Translations under genes and position numbers: made by a program
Notes under the pieces: generated by a model
Seen by the model: the letters and a program-made list of their open reading frames with translations, nothing else
What the model was told of the DNA's origin: nothing
The model's database searches: none
In this document: piece after piece, positions 1 through 6,711 of the stretch
How positions within the stretch are numbered: position 1 is the first letter of the stretch
Layout: each line of letters opens with the position of its first letter
DNA from: Moraxellaceae bacterium
GTDB lineage: Bacteria > Pseudomonadota > Gammaproteobacteria > Pseudomonadales > Moraxellaceae
Assembly (NCBI GenBank): GCA_003543245.1
Contig: DPJB01000008.1
Coordinates: 31,067-39,642 of the forward strand
DNA length: 8,576 nt
Direction of reading: 5' to 3'

Positions 1-42
1 AGCTTCTTCCAGACCGCCGACTGGATGCGCAACACGCCGTGA
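1..42 (+). CDS. possible 3' end of a plus-strand gene (partial)
   Basis: Frame 1 is open from the window edge to a TGA at 40-42 and reads SFFQTADWMRNTP. It would converge on the minus-strand SRPBCC gene, whose stop lies two bases further on. Thirteen codons are too few to identify a family, and the same bases are open on the other strand, so this is only a possibility. Confidence 0.25.
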   Translation, partial: SFFQTADWMRNTP

Positions 43-43
43 T

Positions 44-487
44 TCAGTCGGGAATGGCCGGCTCCACCAGTTGTGCCAACTGCGCCAGCGACTCTTGCCA
101 GCCCAGATGGCACATCTCCACCGGGATGGCTTGCGGGATGCCCGACTGCACGATGCTCAGCTCGGTGCCACACAACACCGGGCGCAAGCTGACGGTCACC
201 TCCAGCGTGCCCGGCAGGTTGGGGTCGTCGAAGCGGTCTGAGTAACGCAGCTTCTCGTTCGGCACCAGCTCCAGGTATTCGCCGCCAAACGAATGGCTTT
301 GCTGGCTGGAGAAGTTGGTGAATGACATCCGGAATTTTCCACCAACACGGGGCTCCATGTGGTGAACCGTGCAGGTAAACCCGAAAGGTGCAATCCACTT
401 GGCCATCGCATCCGGCGTGGTAAACGCCCGATACACCCGCTCTGGCGGTGCTTTCAGTACCCGATGAAGACGGACCGTTCCTGTCAT
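44..487 (-). CDS. SRPBCC family protein (AHSA1/START-like domain)
   Basis: A 147-residue single-domain protein of the length usual for AHSA1-type SRPBCC proteins, which form a helix-grip hydrophobic pocket and are cytoplasmic. The N-terminus has the characteristic beta strand followed by APPERVYRAFTTPDAMAKW (residues 13-31). A GGKFRM strand follows (49-54), then a GGEYLELVPNEKLRYS segment (68-83). A C-terminal helix starts around GWQESLAQLAQLV (129-141). No ligand or enzymatic function can be inferred. The ATG at 487 is preceded by an AGGGAG Shine-Dalgarno about 9-10 bases upstream. It lies 82 bp downstream of the DUF924 gene on the same strand, so it could be its own unit or the tail of that operon. 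Confidence 0.85.
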   Translation of the reverse strand: MTGTVRLHRVLKAPPERVYRAFTTPDAMAKWIAPFGFTCTVHHMEPRVGGKFRMSFTNFSSQQSHSFGGEYLELVPNEKLRYSDRFDDPNLPGTLEVTVSLRPVLCGTELSIVQSGIPQAIPVEMCHLGWQESLAQLAQLVEPAIPD

Positions 488-569
488 GATGACGCTCTCC
501 CTTTAACCTGAACAAATTATTGGTCGTTTTTGTGTGAATTAAAAGTCCAGTGCCTCAACAGGGTAGTGA

Positions 570-1118
570 TCAAAAACGGGAGCCTGGCTGCGTCAGGAAT
601 GCGGTTTCCTCGGGGGTGGATTCCCGGCCAAGAATCCCGTTGCGATGCGGGTAGCGCCCAAAGCGGTCAATGATGGCCTTGTGTTCTAGTTCGAATTTAT
701 GATTAACCGCCGAAGCATGTTCACGGTACAGGCGCTCAGCCTCGACATGTATCAGTCTGGATTCGCTGTGCATGTACGGCAACAACAAGAATACCCGCTC
801 CGTTTCAGACAGTTGCTCATGAAAACCTGCCGCAACAGCTTCCTGAGCCAGCACCAGTGCCATGGCGTCTTGTGAGAACGCAGCCGGAGTGTTGCGGTGA
901 ATATTTCTTGAAAACTGATCAAGAACAATAATTTCGGCAAGCCGTCCCTTGGCCCTGGTGCGCCAGGAATACAGCTCACCTTGTGATGCGCTGGCCAGAA
1001 GCGAGCCAAAGCGTTGTCTGATCCTGTCATCAAAGGCCGCGTCAGATCTCCACCATAGCGTGGGTTCGGTTTCTTCAAACCAGAATGCAAGAACATCGTT
1101 GTGCATGACGACACTCAT
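570..1118 (-). CDS. DUF924 family protein
   Basis: A complete 182-residue protein of the normal DUF924 length (all-helical, TPR-like fold, biochemical role unknown). Family signatures are visible in order: DVLAFWFEE (8-16), LWW with a charged AAFDDRIRQRF helix (21-37), LDQFSRNIHR (66-75), LPYMHSES (113-120) and the C-terminal RFGRYPHRN (152-160). The ATG at 1118 is preceded by AGGTGG nine bases upstream; a second in-frame ATG at 1106 lacks as good a site. The start lies only 18 bp after the stop of the Crp/Fnr regulator, so the two are probably cotranscribed. A regulatory link to that protein is only suggested by position. Confidence 0.88.
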   Translation of the reverse strand: MSVVMHNDVLAFWFEETEPTLWWRSDAAFDDRIRQRFGSLLASASQGELYSWRTRAKGRLAEIIVLDQFSRNIHRNTPAAFSQDAMALVLAQEAVAAGFHEQLSETERVFLLLPYMHSESRLIHVEAERLYREHASAVNHKFELEHKAIIDRFGRYPHRNGILGRESTPEETAFLTQPGSRF

Positions 1119-1136
1119 TTCGCCAAACCACCTTTT

Positions 1137-1925
1137 TTATTTTTCGCCAGGCACCGGCATGGTGCCAAGAGTTGCCGTGGGAATGGAGTCGGTATTCGTA
1201 ATCACCTGACGCTGCGGCAGATAGTGGAGCAGGAGATCTGTTTCCTTCTTGACCACGCTGTAGCACTCGCAACTCAGCGATTCAAGTTTTGGTCTGTCCA
1301 GCACCTTGATCAGTCCGCGCTTGTATGAAATCACACCCAGTCGCTGCAATTCCAGTGCGGCCTGGGTGACACCTTCACGACGAACACCCAGCATGTTGCT
1401 GATGAATTCCTGTGTCATCGTCAAATGATTGTGTGACAGCCTGTCCATGGAGAGCAAAAGCCAGCGACAGAGCTGCTGCTCGATCGAATGGTGCCGGTTG
1501 CAAACAGCTGTCTGCGATATTTGCGTAATTACGGCCTGCGTGTAGCGCAGCATCAGCATCAGCAACTGGCCGTGACGATTGAATTCCGCATTCACCCGTC
1601 GCTTGGGCAGACGATATGCATAGCCGGCGCTTTGTACCAGTGACCGGTTCGGTGTGCTCTCCTTGCCCATCAGCAAGCTCATGCCCAGCAATCCCTCGTT
1701 GCCTACCACCAGAATTGCGGTCGTGGCGCCACTTTCAAGCACGTATTGCAGCGAGACGATGGAGTCGGTGGGAAAATAGACGTGGCGCATGGGATGCTGC
1801 GACTCATACAGGAGTGCGCGCAGCGGTAGCTGCACCAGTTCCAGATACGGGAACAAACGGCTTTGAACCTCGGGCGACAATGCAGCCAGAAGATGATTCT
1901 GCTGTGGATTTTGTTTGGAAGACAT
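1137..1925 (-). CDS. Crp/Fnr family transcriptional regulator
   Basis: A 262-residue regulator with an N-terminal cyclic-nucleotide-binding-type beta-barrel (about residues 20-120), a dimerisation helix and a C-terminal winged helix-turn-helix (TQEFISNMLGVRREGVTQ, 161-178). The wing is GVISYKRGLIKVLD (187-200). It lacks the N-terminal cysteine cluster of FNR, and the canonical cAMP-pocket residues of CRP are not evident, so the effector is unknown. The open frame extends to a TTG at 1940, but the ATG at 1925 is preferred because of its codon and an AAGAG about nine bases upstream. It follows the SbtA-like permease gene by 102 bp and precedes DUF924 by 18 bp. An imperfect palindrome at 1956-1971 lies just upstream. 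Confidence 0.88.
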   Translation of the reverse strand: MSSKQNPQQNHLLAALSPEVQSRLFPYLELVQLPLRALLYESQHPMRHVYFPTDSIVSLQYVLESGATTAILVVGNEGLLGMSLLMGKESTPNRSLVQSAGYAYRLPKRRVNAEFNRHGQLLMLMLRYTQAVITQISQTAVCNRHHSIEQQLCRWLLLSMDRLSHNHLTMTQEFISNMLGVRREGVTQAALELQRLGVISYKRGLIKVLDRPKLESLSCECYSVVKKETDLLLHYLPQRQVITNTDSIPTATLGTMPVPGEK

Positions 1926-1955
1926 AGTGGCGCTCTTCAAGCCGGGTTGCTAGAG

Positions 1956-1971
1956 GGTTCTGTTCAAAACC
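1956..1971 (-). promoter_or_regulatory. imperfect palindrome upstream of the Crp/Fnr gene
   Basis: GGTTCTG-TT-CAAAACC forms two 7-base arms with one mismatch, 31 bp upstream of the regulator's ATG. Crp/Fnr proteins bind symmetric sites of about this size, so this could be an autoregulatory operator. It does not match the canonical FNR or CRP consensus, and the assignment rests on position and symmetry only. Confidence 0.25.
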
Positions 1972-2027
1972 GTTAGAGCGCATGTTGTGTCACGCCGTCC
2001 GGGCGCTCACTACTCGGGCCTCCGTGC

Positions 2028-2957
2028 TCAGTGGCCAAAAAAATTTGTATAAAGCGGTATGCCGACAAGCACGTTGAATGGAAACGTAATCGCCAGTGAC
2101 AGTGTAATGGACAGGTGATGCCTCGCCTCTGGTATCGCCATGCGCATGGCAGCCGGAACCGCAATGTAGGAAGCACTGGCACCCAAGGTAGCCACCATCG
2201 TTACTCCGCCGGGCGACAGGCCGGCAAGCGTACCCGCAAGTGCACCCATGGCGGCGCCCGCCAACGGCATAAGCGTACCGAATGCCAGCAGGAACAGGCC
2301 GAGTTCGCGCAGATCCTTAAGGCGCGATGCGGCGATGAACCCCATCTCCACCAGGAACAGTGCCAGCAAACCCTTGAAGAGATCAACAAACACCGGAGCA
2401 ATGGGCTCCACCCCGGACGGGCCGGCCAGAGCGCCAATCAGCAGGCCTCCACCCATCAGCAAGATTCCCTTGTTCAGGAATACCTCATGAGCCAGGCTGC
2501 CACCGCCAGTCCGGCCCACACCCGCGCGCCTGGCCAGCCAGATGCCAACACCAATCGCAGGCATTTCCAGCAACACTACAAAAACAGGTAAATAAGCTTC
2601 ATAGGAGATGCCAAGACTATCCAGATGGGCAATACCAACTGCAAAGGTGGCCACACTGACCGATCCGTAATGGGCGGCAATGCTGGCAGAGTCAGTCGCA
2701 GGCAGACGACCAACCCTCCGCAGAACCGGGTAGCACAGGAGTGGCAATAACAATCCCATGGCGACGACAGGGATTGCCTGCAGCATCACGTCCCCGATCG
2801 GAAACCGCGCCAGTTCCACGCCACCCTTCAGGCCCAGCGCAAGCAGCAGATACAGGCTCAGGCTCTCGTAGAGGCCGGTCGGCAATCTCAGATCGGTGCG
2901 TACCAGCCCGGCAAACGCGCCGAGGCCAAAGAAAAGAATGATGACATCAATATCCAC
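2028..2957 (-). CDS. SbtA-like sodium-dependent bicarbonate transporter permease
   Basis: A 309-residue, very hydrophobic inner-membrane protein with about ten membrane segments. It matches the proteobacterial members of the SbtA family (sodium-dependent bicarbonate uptake in cyanobacteria; substrate in other bacteria often unproven). Recognisable stretches are RLPTGLYESLSLYLLLALG (25-43) with the following LKGGVEL, the AHYGSVSVATFAVG segment in the middle, and LGASASYIAVPAAMRMAIPEA near the C-terminus, which is typical of the second inverted repeat. The start is GTG at 2957, chosen because it follows AGGA by seven bases and gives the expected N-terminus. No SbtB (PII-like partner) gene is adjacent; the downstream neighbour is a Crp/Fnr regulator. 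Confidence 0.85.
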   Translation of the reverse strand: MDIDVIILFFGLGAFAGLVRTDLRLPTGLYESLSLYLLLALGLKGGVELARFPIGDVMLQAIPVVAMGLLLPLLCYPVLRRVGRLPATDSASIAAHYGSVSVATFAVGIAHLDSLGISYEAYLPVFVVLLEMPAIGVGIWLARRAGVGRTGGGSLAHEVFLNKGILLMGGGLLIGALAGPSGVEPIAPVFVDLFKGLLALFLVEMGFIAASRLKDLRELGLFLLAFGTLMPLAGAAMGALAGTLAGLSPGGVTMVATLGASASYIAVPAAMRMAIPEARHHLSITLSLAITFPFNVLVGIPLYTNFFGH

Positions 2958-4426
2958 GTAATCTTCCTCGGGAGCACTCGGTCGTTCAGCGCTCAGGTGG
3001 CTGATGATGAGACCAGGATCGCCACGGCAAGGTTTTCACGGCAGGGGTATGGAGCTGTAAGCGGGCTCTTCCAGTCCCTGCCCATGATATGGGCTTTTGC
3101 CCAAGGAATGGATATGTCCGAACAAAAGAAAACGGAGACGTCTGACAGGATGAGGGCAGCCCCATCATCCATTCCAGCTTGCACGGCCGAAACTTTGCTG
3201 GAGTGCGTTAACAGCCCTGTTTAACCGGCAATAAGTCCACCAGAACCGAAAATAATGAGCAGGCGCCACAAAATGACAGGCAAGCCTGCCTCAGAGGAGC
3301 GACCCCCCTCCTGGCTGCGCATGAACCTGGTTGGAGCAGTGATCAGCTTGCCACCGTATGTTCTCCCGGTCACCTTGTGCTCATATTCAACCATTCGGCT
3401 GTGATTGGTTCGGGTATGTATCGCGGATGCTGTTGTGGCGGGAATGCTGATGGTAGACAGACATCAATCCTGCAGCGATGGGTTGGTCGCATGCACTCGC
3501 AGACAGAAAGCGATGACCGCCGTACCAAGTACGTCACCTGTTGAAGCAGCCAGAAACAACGATCATGCATCAGTGAAAAAACCGAATATGCACGCCGTGA
3601 CAATACCGGTCGCGAAAGTAAATCATACGGTTTGTCTTTATTAGACGGTGTCATCATCGTTGCCGACACCCAAACCGCTATGGCAGATGCAGCAATGGAT
3701 AAGTGCACAATAATGTCGAGAAGTCGCTGGATTGATCTGTTGTAGCAGAGACAGGAAACATATCCCCGGATGGCAAAGGCTTGGCTCAACGCAGGAGAGA
3801 CCAAAGAGCGCGACGGAAAATGCCAGATGCCAATCGCGGCAGGAAGAACCAGTGGCCAGCGCAGTAAGTGCACGATTACCTCAGGCGAATGCCATTCAGA
3901 CAACGGAGCTGGGGCTGGGTGGTCAGGACTCGGTTGCGCTGAATTGTATCTATACCAAAGAAGCCACTCCTGAGTCCGGAAAAAATTGCCCATCGCGCGA
4001 CCGCACTGGATGCAAGGCTCAAGCAGTCCGGGATTTTTTCAATGCCGTTTTGGCGACATCATTTGATGTCGGATGGAATGCTGACTGTATTTTGCATGCC
4101 TCCATCATGCAATGATGTGCTTAAGTGTCACCGTTGCAATTATAAAACAGCAGGATGCAAAGGGTCATTTTCGTGCCATGGGTTGGGGTTGGGGGGCTAG
4201 TCCGAGCAATTTTCACGGTTGTGAGCATTGCCCCCTGACTTTGTGATGTTATCCCGGATTATCGGTGCAAAGATAAGGATTGGCGGCGCGTGCCCAGTTG
4301 ACAGTTATGGCAACCGCTGCGTCGCCCGGCGACGGTACTGGTGTAGAGGGCGTGTCAAAGCGGTCGATGAGGCAGCGTAGCATCATGACCGCTCCGGGAC
4401 ACCGCGGCAGTGCGGGTGAGGTTGCG
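2958..4426. other. gene-poor region, possibly decayed
   Basis: About 1.5 kb with no convincing gene. Open frames exist at 3370-3993 (minus), 2997-3224 and 3732-4115 (plus) and 3221-3394 (minus). Their products show no recognisable motif, they lack good Shine-Dalgarno sites, and two of them overlap on opposite strands. Hydrophobic stretches appear in different minus-strand frames between 3540 and 3960, for example DIIVHLSIAASAIAVW in one frame and TGIVTACIFGFF in another. This would fit a frameshifted membrane-protein relic, but no family was recognised. Local symmetric sequences (4054-4071) and a G-rich run (4180-4196) are present. The stop-proximal part (4251-4426) only continues a shadow frame of the secreted-protein gene. 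Confidence 0.5.
4054..4071. repeat. perfect 18-bp palindrome, 8-bp arms
   Basis: CGACATCA-TT-TGATGTCG: two perfect 8-base arms around two bases, in the middle of a gene-poor region. It could be a protein-binding site or a relic. No T-run follows, so an intrinsic terminator is unlikely. Confidence 0.5.
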
Positions 4427-5389
4427 TCAGTTGAGACAGACCGAGTACGCGGTCAGCACGGAAGCACTCTCAGGTCCGCTGGATTGCCCGAGCGCTTCCC
4501 AGCCCGAGGTGCCAAGTGGGTAGATTGCCGTCAGCAGGTTGCCCCAGCCGGCCCCCCAGTTGTCGTTCGCGCCGCCGCCGGTGAGCGTGCAGTTCACGCC
4601 TGGCAATACATTGTTGTAGCCGTTGGCGAGCGCAATCGGATTGTTGAGCGATGCCGACGGCTTGCCGGCGTTCACGTTGCTCGTGGGCATGTTGACGCCA
4701 GCGACGGCCGGCTTGATGCCGATGGCCCATGCGGTGATGTTGGCCGGGTCGTTGATGCTCTGGTCCTTGCTCTGCGCAGACCAGCCGTTGTAGGCGCTGC
4801 CGGCACTCACCCAGGGAATGGACGAGTAAAGGAAGCTGCCGTTGCCACCCGGGGTTGCCGGGATTGCCCGTGCGCCACCACCAGTGAGCACGTAGCCAGT
4901 ACCCAGTGCGACCGTGACCGACGGATGTGCTGATGGCGTGACGGTTGACTGCTGGAATGCCTTCACGCTCCAGCAGTTGTTGGGGTCATACACTGCAATG
5001 ACATACGTCGTGAGCCGGGCGCGTGTGCCCGTGCCTTGATGCTTGCTGTCACCGTACCAGCCGATCGGGACGTCGGGAGCGTCGGAATCAAAATCCGGGT
5101 AGGAACCGGTCAGAAAAGCGCTGCCCTGCAGCGTCTGGACGATCGCTCCGCCGCTGAGCACCTTGTAGCCGTTTGGTGGATATACCGTGGAAGACGGATC
5201 CGGTGCTGCGCTGGTGGGCGAGGTGCTACCGAAGATGCTCACCTTGTAGTCAGAGAAATTTGGTGAGCAGGCGTCCTGTGTGCTGGCGGCCCTGGTCGGC
5301 GCAGCCGCGAAAGCAGCCAGCAGTGCGACAGACATGAAGGCCGCGCGGCGGCCAGGGAGATGTCCGGAGCATGAAGTGAACAATGGCAT
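4427..5389 (-). CDS. secreted protein with three GGGA/GW repeats
   Basis: A 320-residue exported protein of unknown function. Residues 1-35 are a signal peptide: basic GRR, the hydrophobic MSVALLAAFAAA, then PTRAAS as the likely cleavage region. The mature part contains three related repeats at about 73-133, 164-226 and 257-318. Each has a GY..(V)L(S/T)GGGA-type opening, a short S(Y/I)P or AIYP strand, a GW motif, and an ending like LTTYVIAV, ITAWAIGI or LTAYSVCL. The repeat style resembles secreted beta-rich proteins with a C-terminal AYxVC motif. Cysteines at 41, 139, 267 and 318 could form disulfides. The frame is open to 5659, but the ATG at 5389 is chosen because AGAGG lies nine bases upstream and the signal peptide starts there. 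It appears to be transcribed alone; no named domain was recognised. Confidence 0.8.
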   Translation of the reverse strand: MPLFTSCSGHLPGRRAAFMSVALLAAFAAAPTRAASTQDACSPNFSDYKVSIFGSTSPTSAAPDPSSTVYPPNGYKVLSGGAIVQTLQGSAFLTGSYPDFDSDAPDVPIGWYGDSKHQGTGTRARLTTYVIAVYDPNNCWSVKAFQQSTVTPSAHPSVTVALGTGYVLTGGGARAIPATPGGNGSFLYSSIPWVSAGSAYNGWSAQSKDQSINDPANITAWAIGIKPAVAGVNMPTSNVNAGKPSASLNNPIALANGYNNVLPGVNCTLTGGGANDNWGAGWGNLLTAIYPLGTSGWEALGQSSGPESASVLTAYSVCLN

Positions 5390-5925
5390 CGTGAAAAACC
5401 TCTTGTTTGGTGATGGGCGGAAACTGGCTTTTCTATAGGCGAACGGACATGGAGCCCGGTCTGCGACCCGTGAGACCCGTCGCGCCTGCAGCGAATTTTG
5501 TGCGTAGCCGGACAAATGGCGGCTTGCCTTACCTGTAAGGTAGCGTGCGAAGGTCTTCTGGGCCGGCAACAAGACTGGATTGATTGAGGTGTTCACCGAC
5601 GCCGGATGACTCGCATATCGCACAATTATCATATCTGTGGTTGTATCGATATACAGCACCCGACAATGTCACCTGCTTGCCATGAGCGCCCCATTTCCAA
5701 TGTTGGTAATCCACCACGTATTCCGATAGCTCCAGCTCTGTAACTGCATATAGCCGGTTTTTACGGATTGCTCTCGATGTCCTTCTTTCCGAATATCCGT
5801 AACTTCTTCCGTCATCGAACCTAATGATACGACTTGCCGACGGCGGAGCACCAACCATTCAGGCAAGCATAGCTGGATCACAGGCCTTGGTCGCTGGCCG
5901 CGGCCCAGCCTGAAAGGTGCAAGGC
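5390..5925. other. intergenic region between secreted-protein gene and IS remnants
   Basis: Apart from the 5' leader of the secreted-protein gene, nothing convincing is seen. A minus-strand frame (5529-5858) has no Shine-Dalgarno and no recognisable motif, and an overlapping frame is open at 5669-5941. A short direct repeat GACCCGT occurs twice at 5465-5480. An imperfect GC-rich palindrome (GCTGGCCGCGGCCCAGC, about 5893-5909) lies near the IS3 end. Confidence 0.5.
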
Positions 5926-6060
5926 TGTAATGACCCAGCACTTCCTGTACAGGTCAGGCCGCTAATGCATATGCCTCGCGGGTGTCTTCATGCCGAGGGC
6001 CTGGTGGGGCCGCCGGGTGTTATAGAGCCGGATCCAGTCGCCAATGACGCGCATGGCAAG
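5926..6060 (-). pseudogene. IS3-family transposase, 3' fragment with frameshift
   Basis: The minus strand encodes the C-terminus of an IS3-family (DDE, rve superfamily) transposase: RVIGDWIRLYNTRRPHQALG followed by MKTP. This is the conserved tail after the catalytic glutamate region. The frame then runs into RHMH and a TAG at 5962-5964. If one base is restored after CCCGC (around 5977-5980), the reading becomes AEAYALAA and ends at a TGA at 5954-5956, the normal ending of many such transposases, so a one-base deletion is apparent. About 28 bp beyond the true stop, the plus strand begins TGTAATGACCCAG at 5926, which fits an IS3-type TG...CA terminus. Most of the gene, including the DDE catalytic core, is missing. 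The fragment breaks off around 6045-6065 where the IS110 fragment begins. Confidence 0.8.
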
Positions 6061-6238
6061 CATGTCGGCCATTCAACATAACCCCGGCATCAAGGCGTTC
6101 TATCAGCGCCTCGTGGCAGCAGGCAAGCACAAGAAGGTCGCGCTGGTTGCCTGCATGTGCACGATGATGTGCGTGCTTAATGCGATGCTGCGGGAAGGGA
6201 AAAGCTGGGATGAAAAATATGTTCAAAATCCAGCTTGA
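6053..6238 (+). pseudogene. IS110-family transposase, 3' fragment
   Basis: The plus-strand frame ends with HNPGIKAFYQRLVAAGK, then KKVALVACM and VLNAMLREGKSW. This is the conserved C-terminus of IS110-family (DEDD) transposases (the region after the Transposase_20 core). Only about 60 residues remain, so the N-terminal DEDD RuvC-like domain is lost. The 5' end is fused to the IS3 fragment at about 6045-6065, where ATGGCAAGCAT can be read as part of either one. The stop at 6236-6238 is only 15 bp from the inverse core site of the truncated attC at 6254-6260. Insertion of an IS110/IS1111 element next to an attC is consistent with known attC-targeting members of this superfamily. The ATG at 6044 is not a real start. 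Confidence 0.85.
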
Positions 6239-6240
6239 CG

Positions 6241-6260
6241 ATCACAGTCGCTTGTTAGAT
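6241..6260 (-). other. truncated attC (last cassette), inverse core only
   Basis: ATCTAAC on the minus strand (6260-6254) is the reverse complement of this cassette's own start GTTAGAT at 6569-6563. It is followed by AAGCGACTG, comparable to AAGTCATTC in the attC at 7276-7342. Beyond that, no central stem or core site is visible before the IS110 coding end, so the site is cut. Confidence 0.65.
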
Positions 6261-6281
6261 GAATATTCCGAATTTCTAGGG

Positions 6282-6545
6282 CTAATCAACGAAGAAAACC
6301 ATTCCTAGTGCTCCAATTGAAACAACGGCGCCATTCACAGTTGTATAGGATGCGATACCAAGTGATTTATATCTTGCTGCAAAAGCAGTGAGTTGGCCAA
6401 CACCCAAAACACCTTCAAGCTGGCTTCGCTCGGAGATTGATTGAGTAATTTTCTCTCTATGCTTGTCTGCTGATGGATTTAATAGGAATGACAGTGTTAA
6501 GAATGCAATAGCGACAATTATGTAAGCTGGTTTTGGTTTACGCAT
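6282..6545 (-). CDS. small membrane-anchored protein, DUF4359-like (cassette gene)
   Basis: An 87-residue protein with one N-terminal membrane segment or signal anchor (AYIIVAIAFLTLSFLL, 7-22). This is followed by NPSADKHREKI, a central LGVGQLTAFAARYKSLG, and a C-terminal ASYTTVNGAVVSIGALGMVFF. The NPS motif after the anchor and the SLGxASYT...SxGxxG ending resemble DUF4359 proteins often met as integron cassette genes; this was recognised by eye and is not certain. The frame is open to 6674, but the ATG at 6545 is chosen. It has GGAAAG about seven bases upstream, gives a proper anchor, and lies 17 bp inside the cassette start, whereas the longer frame would cross the attC. It lies in the normal cassette orientation and has no promoter of its own in this short leader. 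Confidence 0.7.
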   Translation of the reverse strand: MRKPKPAYIIVAIAFLTLSFLLNPSADKHREKITQSISERSQLEGVLGVGQLTAFAARYKSLGIASYTTVNGAVVSIGALGMVFFVD

Positions 6546-6562
6546 GTGAGCTTTCCATATGT

Positions 6563-6639
6563 ATCTAACGTTGGAACTAAGCGACACAGTGTCAGGCCAA
6601 AGGCATGATGCTGTGTCCGACCTGAGCGAGCTATTAGCC
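6563..6639 (-). other. attC site between ccdAB and DUF4359-like cassettes (77 bp)
   Basis: Read on the minus strand it begins with the inverse core GGCTAAT (6639-6633) and ends with the core GTTAGAT (6569-6563). The outer stem bases GACACAG (6583-6589) and CTGTGTC (6611-6617) pair. The inverse core differs by one base from the GGCTAAC expected from the cassette's start, so this site may recombine poorly. Confidence 0.8.
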
Positions 6640-6650
6640 ATGTATCTGTT

Positions 6651-6679
6651 TTGACCAAGGACTGTAATGCGCATATTAT
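6651..6679 (+). promoter_or_regulatory. sigma70-type promoter of ccdAB
   Basis: TTGACC (6651-6656), a 17-base spacer and TATTAT (6674-6679) make a near-consensus -35/-10 pair directly upstream of ccdA. It starts 11 bases after the attC, so the promoter travels inside the cassette. The -10 lies in the loop of the 6660-6694 palindrome. Confidence 0.75.
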
Positions 6680-6694
6680 GTGCGCATTACAGTC
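6660..6694. promoter_or_regulatory. 14-bp-arm palindrome, probable ccdAB operator
   Basis: GACTGTAATGCGCA (6660-6673), a 7-base spacer containing the -10 element, and the perfect reverse complement TGCGCATTACAGTC (6681-6694). CcdA with CcdB is known to repress its own operon by binding palindromic promoter DNA. The position over the spacer, -10 and expected start point fits an operator. In RNA only the downstream part would be transcribed, so a transcript hairpin is not the likely role. Confidence 0.65.
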
Positions 6695-6711
6695 AACATG
6701 GAGCCACGATC

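Noticed and set aside
3370..3993. 207-codon open frame on the minus strand
   Set aside because: It has no Shine-Dalgarno, an unusual composition rich in Ser, Arg and Cys, no recognisable motif, and overlaps another open frame on the opposite strand.
3732..4115. 127-codon open frame on the plus strand
   Set aside because: No motif, no clear ribosome binding site, and an overlap with the minus-strand frame. Treated as chance.
4180..4196. G-rich run resembling a G-quadruplex
   Set aside because: Only three separated tracts of three or more G are present, so a standard four-tract three-tier quadruplex is not supported.
4280..4933. 217-codon open frame on the plus strand
   Set aside because: It is antisense to the secreted protein, whose signal peptide, repeats and Shine-Dalgarno are convincing. 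The plus-strand product has no motif and no good ribosome binding site.
5529..5858. 109-codon open frame on the minus strand between the secreted-protein gene and the IS3 fragment
   Set aside because: No Shine-Dalgarno at its ATG, no motif, and an overlapping competing frame.
6546..6674. N-terminal extension of the DUF4359-like gene
   Set aside because: It would run through the attC and into the neighbouring cassette. The ATG at 6545 has a Shine-Dalgarno and starts the membrane segment properly.
6667..6711. N-terminal extension of ccdA to the ATG at 6667
   Set aside because: It would start inside the -10/operator region, upstream of the expected transcription start. The ATG at 6712 has a Shine-Dalgarno and the normal family length.
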